Source: Parasphingopyxis lamellibrachiae
Lineage (GTDB): Bacteria; Pseudomonadota; Alphaproteobacteria; Sphingomonadales; Sphingomonadaceae
Length of the DNA stretch: 64,000 bases
Assembly: GCF_003385775.1 (NCBI RefSeq)
Contig: NZ_QRDP01000004.1
Span: 248,001 to 312,000, forward strand
Direction of reading: 5' to 3'
Made by a program: the position numbers and the translations under genes. Positions within the stretch are counted from its first letter, which is position 1, and each line of letters begins with the position of its first letter. This document shows positions 18,582 to 27,053 of the stretch, one piece after another. The notes under the pieces were generated by a model, which was not told where the DNA came from, ran no database searches, and worked only from the letters and a program-made list of their open reading frames with translations.

Positions 18582-18931
18582 GCCCTGCTGTAGGAACGCA
18601 AATTTTCGAACACAAATGGCTGTGCCTTTGGCGCAGCAAATATTTCCTTCTCGCGGCGTGCCTGCGCCTGCCGGGGCCACCACGTCGCAGACAGTATCGG
18701 ACATTTCCTTTCCTGCTATCCAGCGCAGGGCAGGCGATCCTCCTTCATCAGGACAGAAGACTACTTCTCGAAATGCACCCCGGATGGACCTCAATTGCAC
18801 CGAATTCGATCAGGTTGTGGTTCGGCGGCCTGCTGGACGATGTTAATCTTCGCGCTCGGTTCGCCTGTTGCCAGCCACGATCAGCAAATGACGGCGCAAC
18901 ATCGATACTGCACATTGAGAGGAGAAATATC
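18582..18931. other. Divergent intergenic region upstream of the repeat-peptide cassette
   Basis: About 350 bases between the thioesterase-like gene (leftward) and the peptide precursor gene (rightward). It is slightly richer in A/T than its surroundings. It must hold the promoters for both directions, but I could not pick a confident -35/-10 pair. The minus-strand frame of the thioesterase stays open through it, so part may be coding if that gene starts at 18704. Confidence 0.5.
18917..18924 (+). promoter_or_regulatory. Ribosome binding site of the peptide precursor gene
   Basis: GAGAGGAG ends seven bases before the ATG at 18932. It is the strongest Shine-Dalgarno in this neighbourhood and fixes the start of the 92-residue peptide gene, although the frame is open for a further 396 bases upstream (to an ATG at 18536). 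Confidence 0.75.
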
Positions 18932-19210
18932 ATGGCTAGTGCAAAGGAAATGCGGGAAATTGTCGACCGCGTCTCGGCGGAAGTGATGAGCGAAATGAAG
19001 ACTGGGGAAAATGGCTTCTCCGTCGGCGATCTTGCCGCCTCGCTCAAGGAGATGACCGACTCCCCGCAGGAAGCATGGTCGATCAGCTATAGCACTACCG
19101 ACGCGAAAATCGCGGCCCGCCCCGGTTTGGCGAATCCGGCCTCGGCCTGGAGCATCTCATACAGCACTGCCGATGCTGCCGTCCGCAGCCTTGAAGCCGA
19201 GAAGAAGTAG
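18932..19210 (+). CDS. Putative RiPP precursor peptide with duplicated core
   Basis: A 92-residue peptide, not recognised as any known family. Residues 1-45 are charged and likely helical, like a leader. Residues 48-58 and 72-82 are two copies of AWSISYSTxDA, differing only at the ninth position (T56 or A80), with a period of 24 residues; the tail is rich in A, E and K. The two copies use different codons at eight of the eleven positions, including serine codons of different families (TCG/AGC, AGC/TCA), so selection acts on the peptide. The M29-like gene starts 11 bases after the stop. This layout is what a leader-plus-repeated-core precursor of a ribosomal peptide looks like. The modification is not known. 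Confidence 0.72.
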   Translation: MASAKEMREIVDRVSAEVMSEMKTGENGFSVGDLAASLKEMTDSPQEAWSISYSTTDAKIAARPGLANPASAWSISYSTADAAVRSLEAEKK

Positions 19211-19221
19211 CGGGACGCGAT

Positions 19222-20361
19222 ATGGATGACCGGATCTGGAAGGGCGTTGAGGCGCTGCTCGACGATTATGTCGGGTTGCGGGCAGCGGATCGCGTCCTTC
19301 TGCTCTATACGAGCGACAGCCACCGCAGCGCCGCACTGGTTTCCGCCGCGCTCGAGATGCGCGATGTCCGCTTCGACCGGCTCTGGATGGCGCCGCTCAA
19401 CGATCCGGGTTTCCGGGACCGGCTGGAAGCCGTTTTGCCTTCTCCCGATAGCCTGGCGGGCCGCCTGATCCTGTTGACCTTTGAACGCGATACATTTTCC
19501 CATACAGTGGCGCTGACGGAAGCGTTGGCCCGATATGACCCGAACCGCCTGCTGATGTTCCGGTCGATCAGCGCGAGCGAAGCGCTGTTCGCCCAGGCGC
19601 TGAACGCGTCGCCCGATCAACTGTCGCAGCGCAATGCAAGTTTGCTCGAGCGGTTCGTCGGTGCCAGCCATTTGCGGGTGAAAACGCGCGGCGGCAGCGA
19701 TCTCGAGATCGCGATTGATTCAGAGCGTTATCGCTGGATAAGCAACCGCGGGCGGGCTCGGCCGGGCGGCGTCACAATCCTGCCCGCCGGCGAGGTGGCG
19801 ACTTTCCCAGCCGCGATTTCAGGCGTGCACGTTGCCGACTTTGCATTCAATATCAACATGATCACGTCCCGGGATGCGCGCCTTGACCGGGCGCCGGTGC
19901 GTCTGTCCATCGAGGAGGGCCGTGTTAACGATTTTTCCTGTGAGGATCCCGACATGCGGGCTTTTGTCGAAGACTGTCTTGTTCGGCAATGCGCATCCAA
20001 TGTCGGCGAACTCGGATTTGGAACCAACTGGTGCATCGACCGGCCGATAGCGATGAACTCCCACATCAACGAGCGGCGTCCCGGCGTCCATCTCGGGCTG
20101 GGACAGCATAATCAGGGGCCGGGGGCCGTTGGCTATCAATGCCCGATCCATTTCGATCTGATCGCCTCGGGCGGGCTCGTCTATGTCGATGACGATCCGG
20201 TGCCGATCGACTTGGAGAATGTCGTCCCGTCCATGGCACCGCATCCCACTCAGACGCGCGACGAAGATGTTTTTTCCCCCGATGCGCTGGACATTTCCGA
20301 GGAGGATTGCTGCGGTATGCTCGCCTGCGCCGCGGAAGCCGAACAGCAATCGACCGGGTGA
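19222..20361 (+). CDS. M29-type metallopeptidase-like enzyme of the repeat-peptide cassette
   Basis: A 379-residue protein resembling the M29 (thermophilic leucyl aminopeptidase) fold. All five metal-ligand positions of that family can be matched: E191 (LPAGEVATFP), E263 (VGELGFGTN), H290 (GVHLGLGQ), and H310 and D312 (HFDLI). The same fold is used by the non-heme iron dioxygenase NicX, so this enzyme could cut peptides or oxidise them. The C-terminal tail has a Cys-Cys pair (363-364). It follows the repeat peptide by 11 bases and overlaps the methyltransferase gene by GTGA, so it most likely works on the peptide: leader or terminal trimming, or an oxidative modification. Confidence 0.75.
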   Translation: MDDRIWKGVEALLDDYVGLRAADRVLLLYTSDSHRSAALVSAALEMRDVRFDRLWMAPLNDPGFRDRLEAVLPSPDSLAGRLILLTFERDTFSHTVALTEALARYDPNRLLMFRSISASEALFAQALNASPDQLSQRNASLLERFVGASHLRVKTRGGSDLEIAIDSERYRWISNRGRARPGGVTILPAGEVATFPAAISGVHVADFAFNINMITSRDARLDRAPVRLSIEEGRVNDFSCEDPDMRAFVEDCLVRQCASNVGELGFGTNWCIDRPIAMNSHINERRPGVHLGLGQHNQGPGAVGYQCPIHFDLIASGGLVYVDDDPVPIDLENVVPSMAPHPTQTRDEDVFSPDALDISEEDCCGMLACAAEAEQQSTG

Positions 20362-21116
20362 ACTACTGGCAGCAGCAATCCAGAGCGCTGGCGGCTGCCT
20401 TTATCGCTTCGGGCGGGACCCTCACCGCGACCCTCGCTCTAAAGGCGCTGACAGAATATCTGCCCGATGCAGACGCGCGGACAATCGATGTTGGTGGCGG
20501 GGACGGGCGCATGGCGATTGCCCTGGCGCGACTGGGTCACCGGGTGAAGCTGGTCGATACCGATCCTGCCATGATTGCGGCGGCACGACGAGCTTTGGAG
20601 GCGCTGCCTTCCGAAATTTCGGCACGTGTCGACCTGATCGCCGGTACGGGAGAAGAGGCTGCTGCCCATGGCGTCGGTTACAATCTCGTCTGCTGTCACA
20701 GTGTTATCATGTATGAGGCGGAACCGGCATCCCTGATCGCGGCCCTGGCGGCGCTGGCACGGCCCGGTGGGGCCGTTTCGGTCATCGGGGTCAATCCTGC
20801 CGCACTGGCGATGCGGCCGGGTTTGCAGGGCCGCTGGGCAGAAGCAGTAGAGACATTGGCGTGCGGTGAAAAATCATCCGCCCGCTATGCCGCGAGTGTC
20901 GATCACTCGCGCGAGACGGTAACCGCACTGTTCGAACGGCACGGCCTGAGCTTGCTCGGCTGGCGCGGTATCGGCATTTTCACCGATCATCTCGAGGGGC
21001 CGGTCGAAGCGGAAGAGCCCGGGCATGTCGTCGAAGCCGAATGGCTGGCGGGCGCGCGCGATCCCTATCGCCAGGTCGCCCGCTGCTATCATCTGATTGC
21101 GCGCAAGATCGACTGA
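20358..21116 (+). CDS. CmoM/SmtA-like SAM methyltransferase of the repeat-peptide cassette
   Basis: A 252-residue class I methyltransferase. Motif I is IDVGGGDGR (43-51), the acidic ribose-binding loop is LVDTDPAM (65-72), and the C-terminal part (RGIGIFTDHL, then YRQVARCYHLIARK) resembles CmoM, the tRNA enzyme that methylates the carboxylate of 5-oxyacetyl-uridine. The start is the GTG at 20358, whose GTGA overlaps the M29-like stop; an ATG 51 bases upstream is in frame but would lie inside that gene. No other tRNA cmo5U gene is nearby. In this setting it more likely methylates the peptide, perhaps a carboxylate. It ends before a strong terminator. Confidence 0.78.
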   Translation: MNYWQQQSRALAAAFIASGGTLTATLALKALTEYLPDADARTIDVGGGDGRMAIALARLGHRVKLVDTDPAMIAAARRALEALPSEISARVDLIAGTGEEAAAHGVGYNLVCCHSVIMYEAEPASLIAALAALARPGGAVSVIGVNPAALAMRPGLQGRWAEAVETLACGEKSSARYAASVDHSRETVTALFERHGLSLLGWRGIGIFTDHLEGPVEAEEPGHVVEAEWLAGARDPYRQVARCYHLIARKID

Positions 21117-21141
21117 AGGTCCGGGAGCGGCAGCCGGAACG

Positions 21142-21171
21142 AAAAAGGGCGACCATCTGGCCGCCCTTTTT
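21142..21171. terminator. Bidirectional intrinsic terminator
   Basis: A perfect 10-bp stem, AAAAAGGGCG (21142-21151) with CGCCCTTTTT (21162-21171), and a 10-base loop. It ends in T5 on both strands, so it can stop the repeat-peptide cassette from the left and rpsD from the right, whose genes converge here. Confidence 0.9.
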
Positions 21172-21192
21172 GTAAAGATATCGAATCGTTTT

Positions 21193-21807
21193 CTAACGCG
21201 AATAGAATTCGACAACGAGGTTCGGTTCCATTGTTACCGGATAGGGAACTTCGTCGAGTGTCGGGATGCGCGTGAAGACAACCTTCGAGGTGCCGTCCGG
21301 CACGACATATTCCGGAATGTCGCGCTCGTTGAGGCTCTGGGCTTCGAGAACCAGGGCCATTTCCTGTGCCTTGGCCCGCAGCGTGATTTCCTCGCCGACC
21401 ATGATCTTGCGCGAGGGGATATTGCACTTCTCGCCATTCACCCGGACATGGCCATGGTTGACGAGCTGGCGCGCAGCGAAAATCGTCGGTGCGAATTTCG
21501 CGCGGTAGACGATCATGTCGAGGCGCTGCTCGAGAATGCCAATAAGGTTCTGCGAGGTATCCCCCTTCATCGCGCTTGCTTCTTTATAGGCGCGACGGAA
21601 CTGCTTTTCGGTGATGTCGCCATAATAGCCCTTGAGCTTCTGCTTGGCGCGCAACTGGATACCGAAGTCGGAAAGTTTGCCCTTGCGGCGCTGGCCATGC
21701 TGGCCGGGGCCATATTCGCGGCGGTTTACCGGGCTTTTTGGACGACCCCAGATGTTCTCGCCCATCCGGCGGTCGAGTTTGTATTTTGCACTTTTACGCT
21801 TTGACAT
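21193..21807 (-). CDS. rpsD: 30S ribosomal protein S4
   Basis: Primary 16S rRNA-binding protein, 204 residues. It starts [21 protein letters not shown] and carries the S4 RNA-binding domain [30 protein letters not shown] (about residues 94-123). The in-frame ATG at 21870 would add 21 unrelated residues and is rejected. It is monocistronic, ending at the shared terminator. Confidence 0.97.
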   Translation of the reverse strand: MSKRKSAKYKLDRRMGENIWGRPKSPVNRREYGPGQHGQRRKGKLSDFGIQLRAKQKLKGYYGDITEKQFRRAYKEASAMKGDTSQNLIGILEQRLDMIVYRAKFAPTIFAARQLVNHGHVRVNGEKCNIPSRKIMVGEEITLRAKAQEMALVLEAQSLNERDIPEYVVPDGTSKVVFTRIPTLDEVPYPVTMEPNLVVEFYSR

Positions 21808-21998
21808 GATGCGTGTCTCCAATTCGCTTGTTTTACGATTCCCGGAACGCACCACCATGCCGGTCTGCATGATGCGGCCACCACTTCACCGGGGTGCGGG
21901 GCCAATTGCGAAGCGGGCATCTGGCGGGTGAGAGACGGAAAGTCAAGGAAATTGGTTGGCATCTCGACATTCGCTGCGCACGGGTTAGAGACGCTGGC

Positions 21999-22325
21999 AT
22001 GAGTGATATCAAGACAGTTGACGACACCGTCGATCCGGCCAATTGCCAAACCATGGCCGAGGTGCGCGATGGCGTCGACACGATCGACCGGGCACTGGTT
22101 GCGCTGATGGCGCGGCGTTTCGGCTATATGGACGCAGCGGCGCGGATCAAGCCGGGTCGCGAAACGGTGCGCGACGAAGACCGTAAGGCCCAGGTGATCG
22201 CCAATGTGAAGGCCCGGGCATCCGAACTCGGCGTTCCCGTGCCGTTGGCGGCTGCGCTTTGGGAGATGCTGGTCGAGAACTCGATTGCCTATGAACTGAT
22301 CCGGTATGATGAGACTCGCGGCTAG
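21999..22325 (+). CDS. Chorismate mutase (AroQ type)
   Basis: A 108-residue monofunctional enzyme converting chorismate to prephenate for phenylalanine and tyrosine synthesis. The AroQ helical bundle is seen in MAEVRDGVDTIDRALVALMARR, with the conserved R, K (AARIK) and the C-terminal ENSIAYELIRYDE. It is close in size to stand-alone mutases of the PchB/AroQ-gamma-less type. It is alone on its strand between rpsD and the RibD-like gene. Confidence 0.88.
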   Translation: MSDIKTVDDTVDPANCQTMAEVRDGVDTIDRALVALMARRFGYMDAAARIKPGRETVRDEDRKAQVIANVKARASELGVPVPLAAALWEMLVENSIAYELIRYDETRG

Positions 22326-22347
22326 CTATCCGTCGGCCGAGAACAAG

Positions 22348-22929
22348 TCAGACACGCCGATAGATTTGCATGACAACGCCATTCGGCGTCCCACTCATTT
22401 TGACGAGCTTCAGTTTTTGCAGTTGAGCGCTGTTTTCGAATAGGCGTTTTCCTGAACCCAGAACGATCGGAAAAACCCAAAGCCGGAATTCGTCGATCAG
22501 ATCATGCGCGAGCAGCGTCTGGATCAGCTGCCAGCTTCCATGAACCTGTATCAGTGGGCCGTTCTCCGATTTCAGACGAGATACCGCTTCGCCGACATCG
22601 CCTGTCAGGGGGCGGGAATTGTTCCAGCGCAGCTCATGGGCGTGTGACGTGACGACATGTTTGACCGCTTCGTTCAGCATCGCGCCGGGTTCTTGATCTT
22701 GCGGCGCGGTCGACCAGTGGGGCGCAAAAAGCTCGTACGTCTTGCGTCCCAGAAGCAGCTCATAGGGATCGTGCATGGCTTCCACGGCGACCTGCGCCAT
22801 GACTTCGTCCCAATGACTCTGCGCCCAGCCGCCCTGAGTGAACCCGCCGGAGCGATCTTCGTCCGAGCTGGACGGCGCTTGCATCACGCCGTCCAGAGTC
22901 ACGAAGGTGAGTATTGCCAGTTTGCGCAT
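22348..22929 (-). CDS. Dihydrofolate reductase/RibD C-terminal-like protein
   Basis: A 193-residue NADPH-dependent reductase-like protein. The N terminus KLAILTFVTLDGVMQAP, the middle LLLGRKTYELFAPHW and the late FPIVLGSGKRLFE are hallmarks of RibD C-domain/YwjB-like proteins, common as stress or detoxification genes. AGGAGG precedes the ATG. It follows a YCII-domain gene by 30 bases, and that pair faces a TetR regulator. Confidence 0.88.
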   Translation of the reverse strand: MRKLAILTFVTLDGVMQAPSSSDEDRSGGFTQGGWAQSHWDEVMAQVAVEAMHDPYELLLGRKTYELFAPHWSTAPQDQEPGAMLNEAVKHVVTSHAHELRWNNSRPLTGDVGEAVSRLKSENGPLIQVHGSWQLIQTLLAHDLIDEFRLWVFPIVLGSGKRLFENSAQLQKLKLVKMSGTPNGVVMQIYRRV

Positions 22930-22959
22930 AAGTGCCTCCTGCTCACCCGGAATATTGGC

Positions 22960-23277
22960 CTACATCGGCAATTCCATGTCCGGCGCGACTTCGATAGTGC
23001 CGCCGAGGTCGATATGCGGGCAAGCCTTGGCGATTTCGACGGCTGCTTCCATGGAGTCCGCCTCGACGACGGTATAGCCGGCAAGCGGGTTCGGGCCGCC
23101 GCCATCGGTCACTCCGTCGGGCGCGACCGTTTTCGACGGTCCAACGGCGATACCGGGGTCGACGGCCTTGTCGCCGAGTCCCGCCATCCAGGCTTTCCAT
23201 TCTTCCATATGCTTGGGGCCGTCTGCCGGCGGGTTGAAGTCCGGACCGGTATGATAGGCCAATACAAATTTCGACAT
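22960..23277 (-). CDS. YCII-related (DGPF) domain protein
   Basis: A 105-residue YCII-fold protein with AYHTGPDFNPPADGPKHMEEW at the front and PLAGYTVVEADSMEAAVEIAKACPHID, the typical DGPF/YCII ending. These small proteins often accompany sigma factors or reductases; no activity is established. GGAG precedes the ATG. It is divergent from a TetR gene, with a palindromic operator between the two. Confidence 0.88.
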   Translation of the reverse strand: MSKFVLAYHTGPDFNPPADGPKHMEEWKAWMAGLGDKAVDPGIAVGPSKTVAPDGVTDGGGPNPLAGYTVVEADSMEAAVEIAKACPHIDLGGTIEVAPDMELPM

Positions 23278-23336
23278 GATGGTTTCTCCGTTGCGAATGT
23301 ATGAATCACCGTTGAGGGGGCGTATGGCGACAATCT

Positions 23337-23358
23337 AAATATGTTAAAGAACATATTT
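23337..23358. promoter_or_regulatory. Palindromic operator, probable TetR-family binding site
   Basis: Perfect 9-bp inverted repeat: AAATATGTT (23337-23345) and AACATATTT (23350-23358) around a 4-base spacer. It lies in the 118-bp region between the YCII gene and the TetR gene, where a divergently oriented repressor normally controls itself and its neighbour. It is very AT-rich for this GC-rich region, so it likely also overlaps promoter elements. Confidence 0.75.
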
Positions 23359-23395
23359 TCACACCTGCTATTGTTGCGTTCGAAGGATGAGCATC

Positions 23396-24004
23396 ATGCC
23401 CTATAGTCCAGAGCATAAACGCGAAACGCGGGCGAAGATCGTCGAGGCGGCACGTATCCTGTTCAATCGGCACGGCTTCGAGGATGTGACGATTGACATG
23501 GTCATGCGTGCCGCCGGGCTTACGCGTGGCGGTTTCTACAATCATTTCGACAGCAAGGAGGCATTGTACGCCGCGGCTGTATCGAGCTTTCTTATGGGGC
23601 GCGGTGCACAGTGGCGCGGGGATGCGGGGGTCGATCCAACCAAACCTGGGCCGGATATGGCGAGGCGGATGATCGCCGGTTATCTCTCCGCCGACCATCT
23701 GGGCGATCTCGACGGGCAGTGCCCGATGATCGCGCTGCCATCCGATATCGCGCGGGCCAACCCCCAGGTCCGCACCTCATATCAGGAATTGCTGACCGCG
23801 ATGGTTGGGCTCTTCGAAGGCGGTGTGCGGCCGTCTTCAGGCAAGGCGCGGGAAGCGGCATTATCGCTTGCGGCATTGTGCATCGGCGGCATGGTACTGG
23901 CGCGGACATTGCCCGATTCCGACCTTGCCGAAGAGGTTCGCTTGTCGGCCTATAAAACCGCGATGGCGATGGCCGGTCGCGCAGATGAAGATGTCGGGGG
24001 CTAG
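23396..24004 (+). CDS. TetR family transcriptional regulator
   Basis: A 202-residue repressor-type protein. The N-terminal helix-turn-helix reads AARILFNRHGFEDVTIDMVMRAAGLTRGGFYNHFDSKEALY across about residues 17-58; the C-terminal domain has FLMGRGAQWRG and a conserved CPM around the ligand pocket. The ATG at 23396 is preferred because AAGGA is eight bases upstream; the ATG at 23387 overlaps that site. It likely represses the divergent YCII/RibD-like genes and itself through the palindrome. Confidence 0.92.
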   Translation: MPYSPEHKRETRAKIVEAARILFNRHGFEDVTIDMVMRAAGLTRGGFYNHFDSKEALYAAAVSSFLMGRGAQWRGDAGVDPTKPGPDMARRMIAGYLSADHLGDLDGQCPMIALPSDIARANPQVRTSYQELLTAMVGLFEGGVRPSSGKAREAALSLAALCIGGMVLARTLPDSDLAEEVRLSAYKTAMAMAGRADEDVGG

Positions 24005-24723
24005 CGCTTCTTTTGGAGTGCGGAGACTACGCCGCGCATCGCTGAAATGTCGGGTCCCGTCCAGCCGGCCTTGGTGATGACTGTCCGTAAATTGCGCCGG
24101 GTTGTCGGCTCGCGGTCCGGCGGGAAGAAATAGCCGGTCGGTTCGAGCGCGGTTTCGAGATGAGCGATGAGGCCCTCCAGTTCGAGCTGGGAAGCTGGCG
24201 GCAGGATGTCTGTTTCCGTTGGCACCGCCAGTTCCACGCCTTTGGACCATTCATAGGCCATCAGGATGACCGCTTGGGCAAGGTTGAGCGAGCTGAAGGC
24301 TGCATTGACGGGCACGGTGACGATAGTGCCCGCCAGCGCGACATCGTCCGCATCGAGACCGGAACGTTCGGGTCCGAAGAGGATGGCCGAAGGGGCATCA
24401 AGTGCATGGATTGTCTCGCTAGCCTCGGCGGGCGTCATTACCGGCTTGGTGACGCCGCGTTTACGCACCGTAGTCGCGTAGACATGGCTGCAATCCGAAA
24501 CCGCCCCGGCGACGGTATCGAACAGTTGCGCATTTTCGATAACGCTGTCGGCGCCCGATGCGGCGGGGATCGAGCTCTCATTCGGCCAACCATCGCGCGG
24601 GGCGACGATCCGCATTTCGGTCAACCCGAAATTGAGCATAGCGCGTGCCGCCTTGCCGATATTCTCTCCAAGCTGCGGGCGGACCAGAACGATTTTCGGG
24701 GGCAGGGCGCTAGTGTCGCTCAC
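24001..24723 (-). CDS. trmJ: tRNA (Cm32/Um32) ribose methyltransferase, TrmJ family
   Basis: A 240-residue SPOUT-class 2'-O-methyltransferase: [21 protein letters not shown] at the start, the knot motif [11 protein letters not shown] (about 115-125) and [16 protein letters not shown] (about 137-152). It starts with GTG overlapping the nrdR stop (GTGA) and is the last gene of rpiB-glyA-nrdR-trmJ. Its end overlaps the convergent TetR gene by four bases. Confidence 0.9.
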   Translation of the reverse strand: MSDTSALPPKIVLVRPQLGENIGKAARAMLNFGLTEMRIVAPRDGWPNESSIPAASGADSVIENAQLFDTVAGAVSDCSHVYATTVRKRGVTKPVMTPAEASETIHALDAPSAILFGPERSGLDADDVALAGTIVTVPVNAAFSSLNLAQAVILMAYEWSKGVELAVPTETDILPPASQLELEGLIAHLETALEPTGYFFPPDREPTTRRNLRTVITKAGWTGPDISAMRGVVSALQKKR

Positions 24724-25181
24724 TCCTCGAACAAGTCCTTTACGGTCCCGGCGAAATCCTCGAAATCCTTGGCTTCGCGAAAATCCTTATAGACGCTGGC
24801 GAAACGGATATAAGCGACGCTGTCGAGTTGCTGTAGGCCCTCCATCACCATCCGGCCTATGGTTTTGGACGCAATTTCGGTTTCGCCGCTGGTTTCGAGC
24901 TGGCGCTGGATTCCCGAAACAAGCTGGTCGATCTGTTCGGTACCGACGCCCCGTTTTCGGCAGGCGAGCGTTACCGATGTGTGGAGCTTGTCGCGGGAAA
25001 AGGGCTCACGCCGGTCCTCGCTCTTAACCACCGTTAACTCGCGGAGCTGAATCCGTTCGAACGTCGTGAAGCGAGCGGCGCAGCTTTCGCACTGGCGCCT
25101 CCGCCGGATCGTCGCGCCGTCTTCGGTCGGCCGGCTGTCCTTTACCTGGCTGCTGTCATGCGCACAGAAAGGACAGCGCAT
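24720..25181 (-). CDS. nrdR: Transcriptional repressor NrdR
   Basis: Zinc- and ATP-cone repressor of ribonucleotide reductase genes, 153 residues. The zinc ribbon uses C3, C6, C31 and C34; the ATP cone spans about 46-136 and contains [16 protein letters not shown]. The start codon directly follows the glyA stop. No ribonucleotide reductase gene is in the window. Confidence 0.96.
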   Translation of the reverse strand: MRCPFCAHDSSQVKDSRPTEDGATIRRRRQCESCAARFTTFERIQLRELTVVKSEDRREPFSRDKLHTSVTLACRKRGVGTEQIDQLVSGIQRQLETSGETEIASKTIGRMVMEGLQQLDSVAYIRFASVYKDFREAKDFEDFAGTVKDLFEE

Positions 25182-26495
25182 CTAAAGTTCCGGGTAGATT
25201 GGGAAGCGCGCGCACAGCGCTTCGACACGTTGCTTGACCGCAGCTTCGACGGCCGGATCGCCGCTTTCGCCCTTGTCGCGCAGACCTTCGAGCACATCGG
25301 CGACCATATCGCCGATCTCGCGGAATTCGGCTGGGCCGAAGCCGCGCGTTGTGCCGGCCGGCGATCCAACCCGGATGCCGCTGGTCTTCGCCGGGGGCAG
25401 GGGATCGAAGGGAATGCCGTTCTTGTTGCAGGTAATGCCGGCGCGTTCGAGCGCTTCATCAGCGTCCCGGCCGGTAACCTCCAGCGGGCGCAGGTCGATC
25501 AGAGCCACATGGGTGTCGGTGCCGCCGGCAACCAAGTCGGCGCCGCGCTCCTTGAGCGTGCTCGCCAGTATCTTGGCGTTTTCGACAATCGCGGCGGCAT
25601 AGGTTTTGAATTCGGGGCGAAGCGCTTCGCCGAAAGCCACGGCCTTGGCCGCGATCACATGCATCAGCGGGCCACCTTGCAGGCCAGGGAAGACGGCCGA
25701 GTTGATCTTTTTGGCAATCCCTTCGTCATCGGTCAGCACCATGCCGCCACGCGGTCCGCGCAGCGTTTTGTGCGTTGTCGTGGTCACGACATGCGCGTGA
25801 CCGAACGGCGTCGGGTGGACGCCCGCTGCGACCAAACCGGCGAAATGCGCCATATCGACCATCAGATAGGCACCGACCATGTCCGCGATCTCGCGGAAGC
25901 GGGCGAAATCGATAATCCGCGGATAGGCAGAGCCGCCCGCGATGATGAGTTTGGGCTGGTGTTCCTTGGCTAGCGCCTCAACCTGGTCATAGTCGATCAG
26001 GTGGGTGTCTTCCTTCACGCCATATTGAATTGCGTTGAACCATTTGCCCGATTGCGCGGGCCTCGCGCCATGCGTCAGATGGCCGCCGGCATCGAGCGAC
26101 ATGCCGAGAATGGTATCGCCGGGGGTAAGCAGGGCGAGCATCACGGCACCATTGGCCTGTGCTCCCGAATGGGGCTGAACATTGGCAAAGCCGCATCCGA
26201 AAAGCTGTTTTGCCCGTTCGATTGCCAGCGTTTCGACGGAATCGGAAGGTGCGCAGCCCTGATAGTAGCGGCGGCCCGGATAGCCTTCCGCATATTTGTT
26301 GGTCAGCACCGAGCCCTGCGCCTCAAGCACAGCTTTCGAGACGATATTTTCAGAGGCTATCAGTTCGATCTGTTTCTGTTGGCGGGTGAGCTCTGCCTTC
26401 AGCGCATCGGCGACATCGGGGTCGGTCGCGGCGACCCGGTCGGAAAAAAAGCCGTCTGGCTGAACATCGTTGAGATTGGCAGGGTTGGTGCTCAT
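25182..26495 (-). CDS. glyA: Serine hydroxymethyltransferase
   Basis: PLP enzyme interconverting serine and glycine and charging tetrahydrofolate with one-carbon units; functionally linked to the glycine cleavage genes at the left end of the window. It has 437 residues, with the PLP lysine K243 in [16 protein letters not shown] and the conserved [16 protein letters not shown]. The ATG overlaps the rpiB stop as ATGA. Confidence 0.97.
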   Translation of the reverse strand: MSTNPANLNDVQPDGFFSDRVAATDPDVADALKAELTRQQKQIELIASENIVSKAVLEAQGSVLTNKYAEGYPGRRYYQGCAPSDSVETLAIERAKQLFGCGFANVQPHSGAQANGAVMLALLTPGDTILGMSLDAGGHLTHGARPAQSGKWFNAIQYGVKEDTHLIDYDQVEALAKEHQPKLIIAGGSAYPRIIDFARFREIADMVGAYLMVDMAHFAGLVAAGVHPTPFGHAHVVTTTTHKTLRGPRGGMVLTDDEGIAKKINSAVFPGLQGGPLMHVIAAKAVAFGEALRPEFKTYAAAIVENAKILASTLKERGADLVAGGTDTHVALIDLRPLEVTGRDADEALERAGITCNKNGIPFDPLPPAKTSGIRVGSPAGTTRGFGPAEFREIGDMVADVLEGLRDKGESGDPAVEAAVKQRVEALCARFPIYPEL

Positions 26496-26950
26496 GCGGG
26501 TTCCTTTGCGGGAGCTGGATTCGAGAGTTTGTCGACGCGGCGCTGGTGGCGGTCGCCGCCGAAATCTGTGGAGAGAAAAGCGGCAAGGCAATCCTTGGCG
26601 GTTTCGATACCGATCAGGCGCGCGCCCATCGCGATAACATTTGCGTCGTTATGCTCGCGCGAAAGCCGGGCGGACAGATTGTCCGAAACAAGGGCGCAGC
26701 GGCAGGCCGGGTTGCGATTCACCGCTATGGAAATGCCGATTCCTGATCCGCAAAGCGCCACGCCAAAATCGATATGATCGGAGGCAACCGCTTCGGCCAG
26801 CGCATAGCCATAATCGGGATAGTCGACGGAATCAGAGGAGTAAGGCCCAAGATCCTTGATCGCATGGCCCTGCTCTTCGAGCCAGGCGAAGAGAGCGGCC
26901 TTCAGGTCCAGTGCGGCATGATCCGATGCGATGGCGATGCTATAGGGCAT
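26492..26950 (-). CDS. rpiB: Ribose 5-phosphate isomerase B
   Basis: A 152-residue RpiB/LacAB family isomerase of the pentose phosphate pathway. It starts [17 protein letters not shown]; the catalytic cysteine is C67 in [22 protein letters not shown] follows. It is the first gene of the rpiB-glyA-nrdR-trmJ unit. An in-frame ATG 12 bases upstream is possible. Confidence 0.95.
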   Translation of the reverse strand: MPYSIAIASDHAALDLKAALFAWLEEQGHAIKDLGPYSSDSVDYPDYGYALAEAVASDHIDFGVALCGSGIGISIAVNRNPACRCALVSDNLSARLSREHNDANVIAMGARLIGIETAKDCLAAFLSTDFGGDRHQRRVDKLSNPAPAKEPA

Positions 26951-27053
26951 GATGGCCTCCATGGGCGGTGCGAGGCTTATTTAGGCGGGATGGTATGTTT
27001 CCGCCACCACCCATTGTGGTTTTTTCCACATTTCCCGGCCGTCTGTTTTTCTT

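Noticed and set aside
18581-18704. A second short peptide gene upstream of the thioesterase
   Set aside because: The frame from the ATG at 18704 has no stop before the thioesterase body, so it is an alternative start and not a separate peptide.
18536-18931. Longer version of the repeat peptide starting at 18536
   Set aside because: The ATG at 18932 has a strong GAGAGGAG ribosome site, whereas the extra 132 codons look like ordinary noncoding sequence.
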